The translations under genes and the position numbers were made by a program. The notes under the pieces were generated by a model, which saw only the letters and a program-made list of their open reading frames with translations, had not been told where the DNA came from and searched no databases. DNA of 64,000 bases, taken from assembly GCA_033439255.1 (NCBI GenBank), contig CM065887.1:2046001-2110000 (forward strand), read 5' to 3'. Of the stretch, positions 1 to 11,600 are shown piece after piece (the stretch's first letter is position 1; each line of letters opens with the position of its first letter). This stretch comes from Hericium rajendrae (taxonomy: Eukaryota; Basidiomycota; Agaricomycetes; Russulales; Hericiaceae).

Positions 1-1420
1 TTGTGCAGATAGGTTGTTCAAATTAGTCCTAGCATCATTCACCTGATGCGCTTCTCTTTCTCTTGCACCGTTCAACCAGTGTGCGTATCGTGTCTTCATC
101 ACCGTGTAGCCCTGTTTAGTACTCCCCTTCTCCCATAGTGATAGAATGCTGTAACAAATGTAGTTTGAGTGACCAAATATTATCAGGGACTCAGAGTGAC
201 TTACGCGATCAAGAGAGGTTGTCAACCATATCGGCGGCTCAGATGTGCGGTCTATCATGCATGCAAGCTGGCAACGGATAGCAGATACTGGGACGATGAT
301 GGGAGGAAGGCCCGGTGCATTCACGGTATGGAACTCATTCAACGTCCAGCACTCGAATTCGAGCTCTGGACTACAGAGCATGATGGGCCATGAGAACTCG
401 CAAATTCAAGATGATTAATATAAACGCACAATTCTTTCCACGGGTCACCTTCGACCGGCGTGACCATCTCACGCTTCATCCATCGCATCTCGGCAAACAG
501 GATGGGGCTTTCAGGAATTCCCTTCTGCTGGTGATGGAAGAAGCTGATAACTTCTCCAGCGAAGAGCTTCCCGTCAATTAAAACTTTTACCACTGATGAT
601 GCAGCAAAACGTTCCTTTGTCTCCTTGACAGGTATCACACGACGACCGTCGATGAGAACATGCTTGAGGCATTGCGCATTGGCGTTGAGCATCGGGGCTT
701 GCTGTGGTCTCCGCCTCTCTGTCGGATAATAGATGCGTTTGCTGACAGCATTATAATATTTGTACAATGCCGCGCGCACGCTATCCTGCAGTTTCTCTGG
801 AGTGCGTGCAGTGGGGCCTAAGGCGATGGGCAAAACCATCTCCGAGAGCGCTGAGTAAGAGCATCATTAAGACGTGTGATTACCATGGAGGCACCACGCA
901 CCATCATCAGACACGTTTGGCTCATGCGCTGACAGTTCTACTGTCCCTCGAGGCGGAGCAGACTCTGCTAGCATGCGTCTCGTAATTGTCTGAGAAGCAG
1001 AGTCTTCAGACTGAGTGCTGAGATACAAGATCTACAGAAAATTGCATTGGTGTATGCATCAGTAAAAATGTAGCATTACGTGGCTCACAAGGTCATGCAG
1101 GTGGACATCCCGCCCGAATCCACGCATCATCGTGATTTCGAGCTGGCCACCATGCTGGTTATTCAGGTTGATGCCCTTGAGGACTTTGTTCAGGCGCTCC
1201 CCGAGAAATGCCCAAAAACCAGGAACGGGTCCATAGTCCCGAATTTGAGGAACCGTGTGAGTCGCAAAATGAAAATTTGGTTTCATGGCAGCAACGCCAT
1301 AGACCTAGCGAATCACATCAAGACTTGTCAAACCCCAAAAATAGAACTCACCTTCTTGTAAAGCGCAAGGTACTCCAGCAACAGCTTCTCGCCCCGCTGC
1401 AGAGACTGCTCATCGACCGA

Positions 1421-1592
1421 TGGAGTGGGCCCAGGGGACTCTAGCTATGCCCCGAAGGAATGCAGATGAATGCTGTGATGAGGCTAGCTACAGGAACATG
1501 CTACAGACATGGGCTATGCTGACTAAGCCCTCGGCTAAACACCACTGCTGACCCAACCTCTGGAGGGTGGGAGACCTAGTCTCCCCACTCCA
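1421..1592 (-). mobile_element. Solo LTR of the pol-less LTR family found whole at 31983-35063
   Basis: Exactly 172 bp, starting TGGAGTGGG and ending CACTCCA on the plus strand. It is the reverse complement of the LTRs at 31983-32154 and 34892-35063, with about 95% identity by eye. The 4-base flanks read CCGA and CCAA, a near-perfect duplication. It lies in coding sequence of the Tnp2 gene. A solo LTR is what LTR-LTR recombination leaves. It is older than the intact element, whose LTRs are identical. Confidence 0.85.
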
Positions 1593-3669
1593 CCAAGGAT
1601 CCTAAAAGTATTTTCAGTGATGTTGCAAGCAGAAGCGCTAGGCGTGGATCTTCTTCGTGGATCCGTGGACTTGGCGAAGCATCAGCGTTTGACTCAGATG
1701 TAGGCACATTAGCTTTCGATTTATCGAATTTTCTCTGAGCTTTCTTGTAGTCTTCATTCGCCCCGGGAAGAGCGATGTCAAAGACAATAGGAAGCTATGA
1801 GATGTGTCTTCAGGTGAGAGAAAGAACGAGCAGATATACATCTACTCACCATCATCGCACCAGAAGTGATGATAAGGGACTTATACTCATCTGCGGACAA
1901 TGAGCCGCCTGCCGGCTCGCCAACACGTTTTGGTAATCTTCCAATCCACCCAGGGGCTTCCAGCTATCGCTATGGGTAAGTGTTTACATCATCATAAGAT
2001 CGCGATGACTTACTGAATCTAAAAAGCGATGAACAGAAGCCAGTTCGCGCTCGGTACCGGCACCAGTCGTCGCACGTAGGGCGCCCGACAGAATCCAGCG
2101 ATTATACCACTGGGTCTTGACAACTCCAAGTAAAAGGTTGTGCATGGGGTCGACTACGGTCATTCGAACTAAGTCGAAATAGGGTAAGCGAGCAAATTCG
2201 GACCAGCGCACGCCATGTTCAGTAAAGAACTCAGCGCGATCTGTTTTGTCTTCCGTATTTTTCCACTCGGTAGCACGTCGCTTGTGCTCATCTCCACTGC
2301 GTAATTCATGATCTGGTCTATTATCAGCAACATGGCCGGTTGATGAAAAGCGAGGCTTGTACCACCGGTCATAAACTCATCGTCATACATGTTTTCCGTT
2401 GTCGCATGACACTTGGTGCACGGCGCTGCGTTGTGCGACTTGTCTGCAAAACCGCACATCTTGCACATGGCAGGGTGGTCACACACGATACCTAAGAGTG
2501 CAACGCGCACCAAACGCCCTACACGCTTGTTAAGCATGTGCCTGTGATTGAAAATTGAAATCACCTACCTTCAGGATGTTGTGGAGTCGGGATCAAGATC
2601 CCGCGTTCAAATAGCTGGATAAGATCGTCCACCAGAAGCGCATTAAAACGCTGAAGCTGCTCGCCAGTCGGTTCTGCCGGCCCTGGTGTCATCATGGAAA
2701 GCAACAGGTTTTTCGGTCGGTAACTAGGTGCACATATTACTCAATATAGCATACAGTTGCATACAACCTTACTTACCGAAGAGCGGGAGGCAGGTTTGAA
2801 ACGCAGAATGAAAACACCCCGCTTGCATGAGAGGCCGCGTAAGGGCCACGCGCACATGAGAACCTGTATCCGAGTTCCTAGTTAACGACTAGCAAAGTGC
2901 GAGATAACAAGAGCACGACGTACCAGTCAAGCCCGAGCGTGACACCAATTCGAAGCTCGGATTCATCCTGTTGGTCAAAGAAAAGCTTCTTGTCGGCACC
3001 CTTGATCGTCTTCCAGATCGCGCCGTCCATGATCTCCTTATACTCGCCATCTTCGCGACCTCGGGAACGCCATGCATCGACTTCTTCTTCCACGCCTGGG
3101 CGCGCCAGCATATCCGTAAGAAGTGAGCTGAGCGGCTGAAAAGGCACTGATAACTTAGGCTTCGGTGCGGGCGGTGCCTTGTGAGTGATGCTGCGAAATA
3201 AATTTGAAACAGTGTTCGATTTTGGTGCATCGAACAAAGGGATCTCGCAAGCCGTGCACTTGGCGGTTGAGGGTGTCGTTGGCTCATACATCCGAAAGCA
3301 AGATGGGCAGGCGACGAGGATGTGGAAGCGGTCCTCAAGCTCAAGATGCTTGAACGTGGTCTTCAACGTCTCGGGCATGGTGTCGTGAGGCGCGATGAGA
3401 CCCAAGGTTACGAAGATATGGCGTAACGCAAATAATATAAGTGCGCACGCTCTGAATGTTACGTGGAATTTTGTGTTGAGGAAGGCGACAAGAATGAGCA
3501 CAACTCGCACAAACCAGAGGTCGTGCGAGCTGGCAAGCACCTCGTCAGGAGGGCGAAGAGCTGAAGGTAGACTCCGTGGGCGCGTCGAGACCGTCAGCAT
3601 TGGCGCCGCCTGGGCGAGCAGACCTGATTGCATTCCGCAGAATGTGGCCGCGGTCTAAGGTCTCATCAG

Positions 3670-4030
3670 TCGCATCAGAAGCCTCGTCGATGTCCCGCGG
3701 CTCTTCGACGTCCCGGTGCTCGTCGATGTCCCGGCGCTCGTCGATGTCCCGGCGCTCGTCGATGTCCCGGCGCTCGTCGACGTCCCGGTGCTCGTCGACG
3801 TCCCGGTGCTCGTCCAGGTCCCGGTGCTCGTCCAGGTCCCGGTGCTCGTCGATGTCCCGGCGCTCGTCCATGTCCCGGCGCTCGTCCATGTCCCGGCGCT
3901 CGTCCATGTCCCGGCGCTCGTCCATGCCCGCCGGCTCGTCGATGTCCCGCGGCTCGGTGTCCCGCGGCTCGGTGTCCCGCAGCTCGATGTCCCGCAGCTC
4001 GATGTCCCGCAGCTCCTCGATGTTGCGCAT
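3670..4030. repeat. 21-bp minisatellite coding acidic/basic heptads
   Basis: About 17 head-to-tail copies of a 21-bp unit with core GTCCCGGCGCTCGTCGAT. On the minus strand they encode heptads of the type D-E-R-R-D-M/I/V-D inside the Tnp2 transposase N-terminus. Long frames on the opposite strand here are shadows of the repeat. Confidence 0.9.
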
Positions 4031-4606
4031 AGGTTCGTCAGCGCCCAGATGAGGTTCCTCGACTTGTGGGTGAGGTCCTTCAGCCTCCAATAGGGCTTGG
4101 AGGAGGTCGTCGTCCGGGTCGTCTGGATCCTCATACAGGCCCAGTAAGGCATCAGGCGCGGCAGAGAGGAGAGGTGCAGCAGGTGGGTCCAGGTACTCGA
4201 GCTCGAGCTCGTCGTCATCCTGCGTCAATCGTGCGCGCCTGAACGACCCTTCGCCTCGTGCCTCGCCATCATCGTCTGTCAGTCGTGTGCGCTTGGACGG
4301 CCCTGCCCCTCGCGCTTCGCGATCATCGTCCTGAGCGGGACGTGGAAGAGCGCGAGCGCTGCCTGATGCGCGCTGAGATGGCATCATGCCGACGTGAGGC
4401 TTACCGCGCTGGTACATGGGCATGGCGCGAAGTTCGTCGTCGAGACGGTGCTTTTCAACCTCCCATCTGGCGATGTAGCAGCCCTCGTCGCCAGGAAGAG
4501 CGTCCGCCTTGCACTTCGAGCATTTGCATAGCTCGATAACGTTGCGTCCTCGGTGCTTGCTGTGCTTGTCTTGAAAGCGAAGGGGTGCACCGCGTCGGGA
4601 GGACAT

Positions 4607-5656
4607 GGTGGGGGGGAGCAAGTAGACACAGCGGGCGGGCGAAGGTGGGAAGGGGCGAAAGACGATGACTTGCGAGAAAATCGTCGAAGTCGATGGATTC
4701 TCGACAGGCCCTTGACCAGCTCCCACCCACCTTCACCTCGACTAGCGCATCTGGTCGAGAGCCTATACAGGCCCGTGTGTTACATGGCGGAGTGGCCTCG
4801 AGTGGCTTTGAATGGCCAGCTACTCCAAGTTCTTGAATGGCTGATCTACTTACCTTTCGAGTGAATCGTCTTGACTTAGTTACTTCGACGACACGCAGTC
4901 TGTGTACTCAAGTTTGTTGACTAGCTTATCTAATCTTAACTCCTCGACCAAATACTAGCAGTAGCCGGAACACAGTGAGTGATTGCCTGGAACCCGGTGA
5001 AGGTCACCTGGGTGACCGGACCGCAGCGTCGACTGTGGTAACCGTCCCGGACGGTTACTCACGGTGCAGTGCACATGCACAGTGCACGTTGGGTTGGGGT
5101 TTGGCGATCTACACAATGGCGACCGTCGTGGACGGTTGTTCCATGCACCATGCGATCATCAAGCTCCCAGTAAAAAAGTTCATTGAGTGAGATTAAACGA
5201 GATCGAGTGAGATCAGATGATTAGAACGTGTTCAGGTCTCACTCGGTAAATGGCATAATCTCGCTCACGTCTGAATCAGAATGAATCAACACGAATGGTG
5301 CTCAGAAAATTATTGTGTGCCATACTTCCAATTTGATTTCTGGGTATTATTCCATCGAAGGACATCGAACAGGTACAGAGCATACACGGCCGGATGCGGA
5401 TCGTATATTTTCTTAACGAAGGATCTTTTATAGATATCGTATGAATTAGCTACGAATATAAACGTTCCTACGCTATGCAAAATTTTGAGTTGTGATTGGC
5501 TTTATAAATCTTAAAGGCCGAGTCTTTACAACATTTGCAAAGGCGACCGTCAGGTCCGAATGCTTCGGGAAGCTGTACACGAACTCTGGGCTTGCTGTTG
5601 CTCATCCTCTCCTTGCTCGAGCTCAAAACAATGGTAAGTAGATTGCATAGACATTA
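4607..5656. other. Intergenic, no gene seen
   Basis: I see no convincing coding sequence. The region holds a 17-bp near-palindrome (AACCGTCC/GGACGGTT) at about 5039-5055, a related copy near 5120, and short GTGCAC palindromes between them. This is probably the 5' flank of the Tnp2 transposon, but no terminal repeat could be placed. Confidence 0.4.
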
Positions 5657-6481
5657 CAGTGCTTTGCATATGAAACTGCAGTCGACGCGTCGAGAAATCT
5701 GTTTGCAGTCGCCAAATAGTCACACTATGTCACACGTCAATTGACGGACTGCTCTGACCCTTGCCCCTGCGTCTTGTAGCATCCTGCCGTCTTTAATGAT
5801 GGACGTCGACTCTCGGTACGTTTCTAACTGAATTGATGAAAGTATGTAGCTAAAAAAAGGGTCCTCGCTGGGCCATAGATCCATGCGCAACCTCAAAGCT
5901 CGCACCAAGGCGCACCACAGGTTTCAGCCGGCACGGTAGCGTGGCGGCCATAACTCTCTCATATGTGCTTCCGACGTTGAGGAGAGCGAAGAGCTCGCGC
6001 CGGTTATGGCATGCGAACGTTCTGGACACGCCGACGTGTTCTCTTTTAAAGTCTAAAAGTCTGCGTGCCTCAGACACCGCGACTTGTACTCAAGCGAGAT
6101 ATCTATGTAGGTAGGATAAGTACAATCTCCACAAGTCGTGCCCACACCGCTATAGCGATGTTGGAATATGTTGCTGTAAGTGAGTGTCTTCGGTACCTCT
6201 GGGTGCAATATTTGGTGTCTCGGTGGCTGGCACTGGGGCGGCAGGCACGGCGTGCGGGTTACAGTTGGGTCGTAGCTGCTCAAACTTCAATGTCTGTACA
6301 TGAACCTTGTTTGTAGGATATTTATCTGCTTATCTAGAGGAACCTTGAGTGCTGTAAGGCATGCGAAGGTGTGTGCTGTACTAAACTCGCAAATGGAATT
6401 TAGAGCGCCAAACTGTCACGCTTTGGTCCGAACAAACAAAGATCTCAGCGCGTCGACTGCAGTTTCATATGCAAAGCACTG
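5657..6481. mobile_element. Tc1/mariner-type non-autonomous element, 825 bp
   Basis: Terminal inverted repeats of about 33 bp begin CAGTGCTTTGCATATGAAAC at the left and are mirrored at the right (end GCACTG at 6481). TA dinucleotides flank both ends (5655-5656 and 6482-6483), as in Tc1/mariner insertions, and CAGT-type termini are common there. The interior is too short for a transposase. It holds scraps of open frame on the minus strand that I cannot assign. It is either a deletion derivative or a MITE-like passenger. Confidence 0.75.
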
Positions 6482-6943
6482 TAGGAGATAACAAGCCATA
6501 TAGCTAATGTAGAATGCTAACGAACTTCTCCAAACATGAGACACGGTGATTCGAATCAATCCATCGGACGACGAGATACGCCATTCGACTCGGACGCGGC
6601 AGACGATCCACTCGCTGCTGGCGGCAGACCTCCAGAACGAGCCTAAATTTCAGGACAGGATAATGGAGGGAAAGTTGAATTTTTAGGGGGCGATTGTCCT
6701 TAGACCAGTAATTGAATTTGTTCACGTCATATCGCTGACTATGAAGCACATGACTTCGACGCGTCGAATTTCTCTAAGTCGCGACTCCCCGACTTCACTA
6801 GTTAGACCTCCTCCTCTCTTCCTCCTCCCCTCCTCCTCCCCTCCTCCGTATTTGAGGCAACTATATGCTACCCTTTTCGCTCTCCACAAGGTCCGTAGCA
6901 TACTTGTGTAGTTAACTAACGATCCCGCTTTTCTACAGTACCC
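6482..6943. promoter_or_regulatory. Intergenic; CT-rich tract upstream of the next gene
   Basis: No coding sequence seen. A pyrimidine tract at about 6807-6848 (repeated CCTCCTCC/CTCCTCCCC) precedes the gene starting near 6944. Such CT tracts are common in fungal core promoters. The assignment is by position only. Confidence 0.35.
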
Positions 6944-8412
6944 ATGAGCTCGAGTGCACTACAATACTGCCTTTGCATGGTTTGCTCGATCTATGACCCT
7001 CCTCTGTCAATGGCCCAAATACCGCGGACAATCTACGACCATCTCGCACGAGATCGCAGGAATGCCGAACTCGCACAATTACGGGCATCAACGGCTCCCA
7101 TACCGAAGCAGAAGGCCAGGACAAAGCTGGGCAATAGGACCAATCCTTCGGACGATAATTTCAATTGCTCACTGTCCCCCGAGGAAGAACCTCCAGCGAA
7201 ACGTCGCCGTACATGTACGATTCTGTTACTATAAAACTATTTACCTTTCTGACTACTCTATCATTACAGCCGTCGCCGGGTGTCGAATGCCCGATTCACC
7301 GAAAGTCGCGATGACGCCACGAGAATTCTTGCCGCGGCGCGACCTGTCATCCTTTCTGCAAACGGCTGTAAAGCAATGCATGTAGAAGACAAGGGAGAAC
7401 GATATTTCTTGCTAAATCATGATGGTGCGGACGACGCCGGTGAGTCTATCCCTTTAGCAAACCAGTCGCATCGTTCCCATTCTCTCGCGAATGGGTTGTG
7501 TGGAGGGGTTTTTAGACGCCGATCATGTGCCGCTAAATCACGTGCATGTTGAACTTCCCACCCCGTGCATCAGCGAACAGAACCCCGATAGTACGATGTT
7601 TATTCGCCGCATTGCATCTTTCTCCTTCTCTGCTGCCTCTCTGGCTTTTTATCCTCATCATTGTGATTGTATCTTACTCACGTATTCTCTGCGTGTCATG
7701 GTGATCACTATATCTTCATATGTTCTTTGCACATTTCTCAATTTCTTATTTATAATTTCAGGATACTACGGTCTCAGCCAATCGTGTTCTTCAAGTGCCA
7801 TTGAACACGATTTTTGGCTATCTACTTCCTACTATTGTGAAATACCTTCTAGAACAACACCAGGAAGACTTCACCATTATCATAGATAAAATTGCATCAT
7901 CAGAGGGGCTTGCTTTATTGCGTTCTTTTGAACTTCCGTCACGACTGAGGCCCATGTTCCCAGTCGAGTCGATGATGGTCAGTCATTGATGTTTTATCAT
8001 GCATCATTATCAACTAATTTATGGTTATACAAAGGATTTTCCAGATGATTTTGAGGTGAAATGTGGATGGTTGCTCTATGTACTAGATCATTCAGATATT
8101 CTTAATTCAAATGCTAACTACCTTCAATCCTAGGACTTTTCAGAACAAGCTCAAAAAAATCATACAGCAGTCGAAATACAGTGCTGGCCTACTATACCAA
8201 GCAATGTTGTTGATACTTTGAAGCTCCTTCTTGATCCCTCATATTGCTTTGCATTTGCATATACTGTCAAGCTATTCTGTTCACCTTATGGTTTGCGAAG
8301 GATTCAGCGAGGAAGATTGGTGGACATGGTGTATAAAGCTGTTCATAATCTTGTGAACAAAGGTGATCACTATGATGCAGTATATGTATATATGTACGGA
8401 GAGGATTATTGA
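6944..8412 (+). CDS. Spliced hypothetical protein with NLS-like basic patch
   Basis: Unrecognised protein. The start is 6944 or, more likely, the ATG at 7010 (MAQIPRTIYDHLARDRR). The first exon ends in a basic PPAKRRRT patch resembling a nuclear localisation signal. Later coding segments: about 7270-7439 (RRVSNARFTESRDDATRIL), about 7516-7590 (DADHVPLNHVHVELPTP), about 7762-7979 (VPLNTIFGYLLPTIVKYLL), about 8035-8080 (DFPDDFEVKCGW) and 8135-8412 (DFSEQAQKNHTAVEIQ to VYMYGEDY, stop TGA). The exon 2/3 junction preserves phase at GT-AG borders. The 3/4 junction is unsettled, so the exact model is provisional. A branch-point-like GCTAAC precedes the last exon. I see no domain I know. It sits between two DNA transposons, so it could be a host gene or an old transposon partner. 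Confidence 0.55.
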
Positions 8413-8650
8413 ATGAGATAAACTGTTATTGAGATGTTGAAATTGTTGTAGTTAAGAGTCAACAACACACAATGCACCGTAATCATGTGATGACCTCGGA
8501 CTGCATAGTTACCTTACAAAAAACTTTTTCCCTTCCCCTTTCCTCAGTACTCTATCTGAGATACTGAGAATACACTCATTATTTCCTTGCAGTCCCTGGC
8601 AGTCGCTAATCGCTCTGCTCATTGCCCTACAATAGATTATGAGTCCCAAC
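8413..8650. other. Intergenic, nothing seen
   Basis: Short spacer between the stop of the hypothetical gene and the hAT target-site duplication (8643-8650). I see no gene or clear repeat. Confidence 0.5.
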
Positions 8651-11600
8651 TAGTATTTTGCAGGCTCGGGCTGGGCCTGAAGCCCGGGGCTCGGGCCTGG
8701 CTTTGATGGGCTTGGGCTCAGCAAAATTGTAGCCCGAGCCTGCTCATCAGGCTTGGGCCAAGCTTGGGCTTGGCTTGGGCTTAAGCCTGGGCTTTTTTTT
8801 TGTTCGAAATTTGTCAGGATAGTTTGTTACTATACTACTTGTGTATACATTGTTAATGGCTGCAATTCTATCTACTCATCATCCTCGGCATCACTGTCTA
8901 ACTCAAGCTCTAAGATGACAGAGCTGTCATCAATCTTCATTGTCATTACTGTTGCAGATACTGTCAGGGTATCTTCCACTTCCACTTCCGCTTCAAGTTG
9001 TTCTTCGAGGACTGATGACGGGCTAGTCTCATAGAAAAGCAAGTTTCTCTTGAGAGCACATTTGAGGCCTTGAAGTGCCTCGACAGCATCAGCCTTCAGT
9101 TGATTGCGCTGCTTCGTAATTGTGATGCCTGTGCTTGAGAAAGCTCGCTCGCTTGACACTGAAGATGCCATGATTGCGAGATAGTCACGGGCCAATGAGG
9201 CCCAGACCGGATAGCGATGTGCATTCATCTACGAAATGTATTAGCTGCAAGATGACATGAGGGGATATAAATAGAACGTACGCCCCACCAAGTGATGAGC
9301 GACATGTCCAAGGGCATGTCATCAAGCTCAGAGTTGATGTATCTGTTGAATTCTCACTCCCATGCAGGTGTATTGATGGTGGGCAAGTCCGAGGCAGCTA
9401 CCAAATGTACTGATGCCACCCCCGATTCATCGTCCGAGAGATCAACGAGATGGCAAATTTTCTTCGAGCGACGACCTGCACACTGCTGCGGTGCTGCCTC
9501 GGCATTGCTATATATCTGGATGTAGCACTCACGGAACTAAGCCGCACATAGCGTAGGGACTATCAGTAGTTGCTTTTCAACAACATCGAGGCAGCTTACA
9601 ATGTCCTTCATCTGATCAAGCACAGATTTTTGTGAATCCATTGCCCAGTTCTTCTGGAAATGATGCATTTTCTCACTGGGATCCAGCACTAGCCACAACG
9701 TGAGCAGGATCACAATCTCAATAACTTAAAGACAAATCACATACCCATTGAAACCAAGTACACATCACAATCTGATATAAGCTCGTAGTAGTTCTTGATA
9801 GTGTTGAATGCAGCAGCAAGAGCGGGACGAAAGGCCACATACTTTTCGTTATCATGGCACTTACTCCACTCGCGGTGAAGGCCTTCAAGCATGGGAATTG
9901 CGAGCACGAGCAACAGATATTGATCTGAAGAGAATTCTTGCTGTGTGCTATCAGCGAACTAAGCAGCAAGCCATTAGTTGAATACATAGAAATGATGAAA
10001 TAGAAATAACATACAGAGAGGAGGGAGGTGAAAAGCTTGATATGCTTCCACTCTTCGGGTGAAAGCCGTAGTTGCTCCAGTTTTGCCTTTGCCGGGGAGT
10101 TCTTCTCTGCCCAAAACATCTTTAAAACAAACTTGTCGACGTACTAACGAGGTTTGGACAGTTATCAGAATCAAAAACATGACATGAAGATAGCATTCTC
10201 ACATTACAGAGCTTATAAGCACGAACAAGCATTGTATACATTGAGGACCATCAAACGGGCATGTCGAGCAATAAGCCGAGTGGACTTTGGGCATCTGGCT
10301 TGCCTGCATTCGAGTCAGACTGGATCTTCGCAAAGAGATCTTTGCACTTGGCCAAAGAGCGCTCCTGGTCATAGGATGATTTGTAGATTATGTACTTGCC
10401 GCCGTTGTATATGAGCACCACATACCTTCACGCAGGTAGCATGCACCAGCCCGATCACATCACGATCATCTGCAGACGGTATATGGTCTTCAGGGTTGTA
10501 GAGATCATAGTGCTGTGATGTGCTATGTGTTCGAATGAGTGCTTGAGTAGCAAGATTGATTACATGCACGAGGCATCTACGTGCATGATCAGGCTACAAT
10601 TGAGCTGTAGATATCACTGTATAACTCACTGTATGCGTCAATTCTTTGCATCAAAAGGTGCACCAGTCTCCTTTTGGATGAGCCGTGCAAATTTGGCCAT
10701 CATGGTACTGTTGTTGCTCGCATTATTGCACGAAACGTGCCTGATCTGGACAACAGTTGTAAGGACGAGGATGAAATAGCACATCTGAATTGAGCCCTAC
10801 CTTATGAGCAATACCAATGTGAGAGACAATCTTGAAAAGTGCTTGACCAAGACGTAGCCCTGAGTGAGCGCTGTTAAGCCGTGTGAACCCGATAAGACCA
10901 GATTGAAGCTGCCAGGTGCCGTTGGTGCCTTCCTCGATCCAGTGCACGGTGACCGCAAAATAGGCATCAACATTACTGGCTTGCCACCCATCGCACATTA
11001 ACGAAACGTGACCCTTCACTGCATCACTCTATCAAACAAAATCAGCTATCTATGTGCAACTGATTTGACAGCAAATGAACTCGCATTGAGCTGCTTCTTG
11101 AGGTCTTGAAGGTGAGCATACCACAACTTAATGATCTCTGCCTGCGTCACCTTCCTGCTCGGTATGTTGACATCATTTCTGATGCATGAGGTCATCTCAA
11201 TCATTTCTGGCATGCGAGGCCATCTCAATCATTTCTTTGAACTTCTCATGTTCAAAGACATTCAACGGCTTCAAGATTGGTACCATCAGCATCATTGTCG
11301 AGAGTCTCAACGAGGTCTGATAACAACATACCTGATCTGTGGCTACTAACCACTCAATTGCCGTGCATGCAAAGTCCACATCAGAGTAGGGCAGCGGATG
11401 CTCTATGAGCTTTGCATGATCATCAAGAGATGATTGAACCTTTGTACTACTTTTAGCCTGGGTTTTCTGACGTTGCTGGGAGTCTTTGGGAAGCATTGAG
11501 GTAAAGCCATTAGTTTTTGCCCATGCACGATAAAGTCTCTATAAGGAATATTTATATGGTGAGTTGAGCAGAACTTCATTGCATTGTTATTTCTGAATGC

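Larger units (their letters stand above)
1..4606 (-). pseudogene. Tnp2/CACTA-type transposase gene, partial, split by a solo LTR
   Basis: DNA transposase of the fungal Tnp2 (EnSpm/CACTA-like) family, expected to act in the nucleus on its own inverted repeats. I chose the start at 4606 (MSSRRGAPLRF) because the preceding residues do not look like protein. Order along the gene: basic CxxC-type N-terminus (WEVEKHRLDDEL); acidic heptad-repeat tract; Tnp2 zinc segment (FHILVACPSCFRMY, about 3300); CDHPAMCKMCGFADKSHNAAPCTKCH block near 2450; VVDPMHNLLLGVVKTQWY near 2150; LPKRVGEPAGGSLSADE near 1900; KPNFHFATHTVPQIRDYGP near 1250; FAEMRWMKRE near 480; and VPVSAIRCQLACMIDRT near 250. The last frame stays open to base 1, so the C-terminus lies outside the window. 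About ten introns of 45-60 bases fit GT-AG rules. A 172-bp solo LTR interrupts coding sequence at 1421-1592. I could not identify the terminal inverted repeats. Confidence 0.85.

Noticed and set aside
3576-4218. Several Ser/Arg- or Val/Pro-rich frames
   Set aside because: Other-frame translations of the 21-bp minisatellite in the Tnp2 gene.
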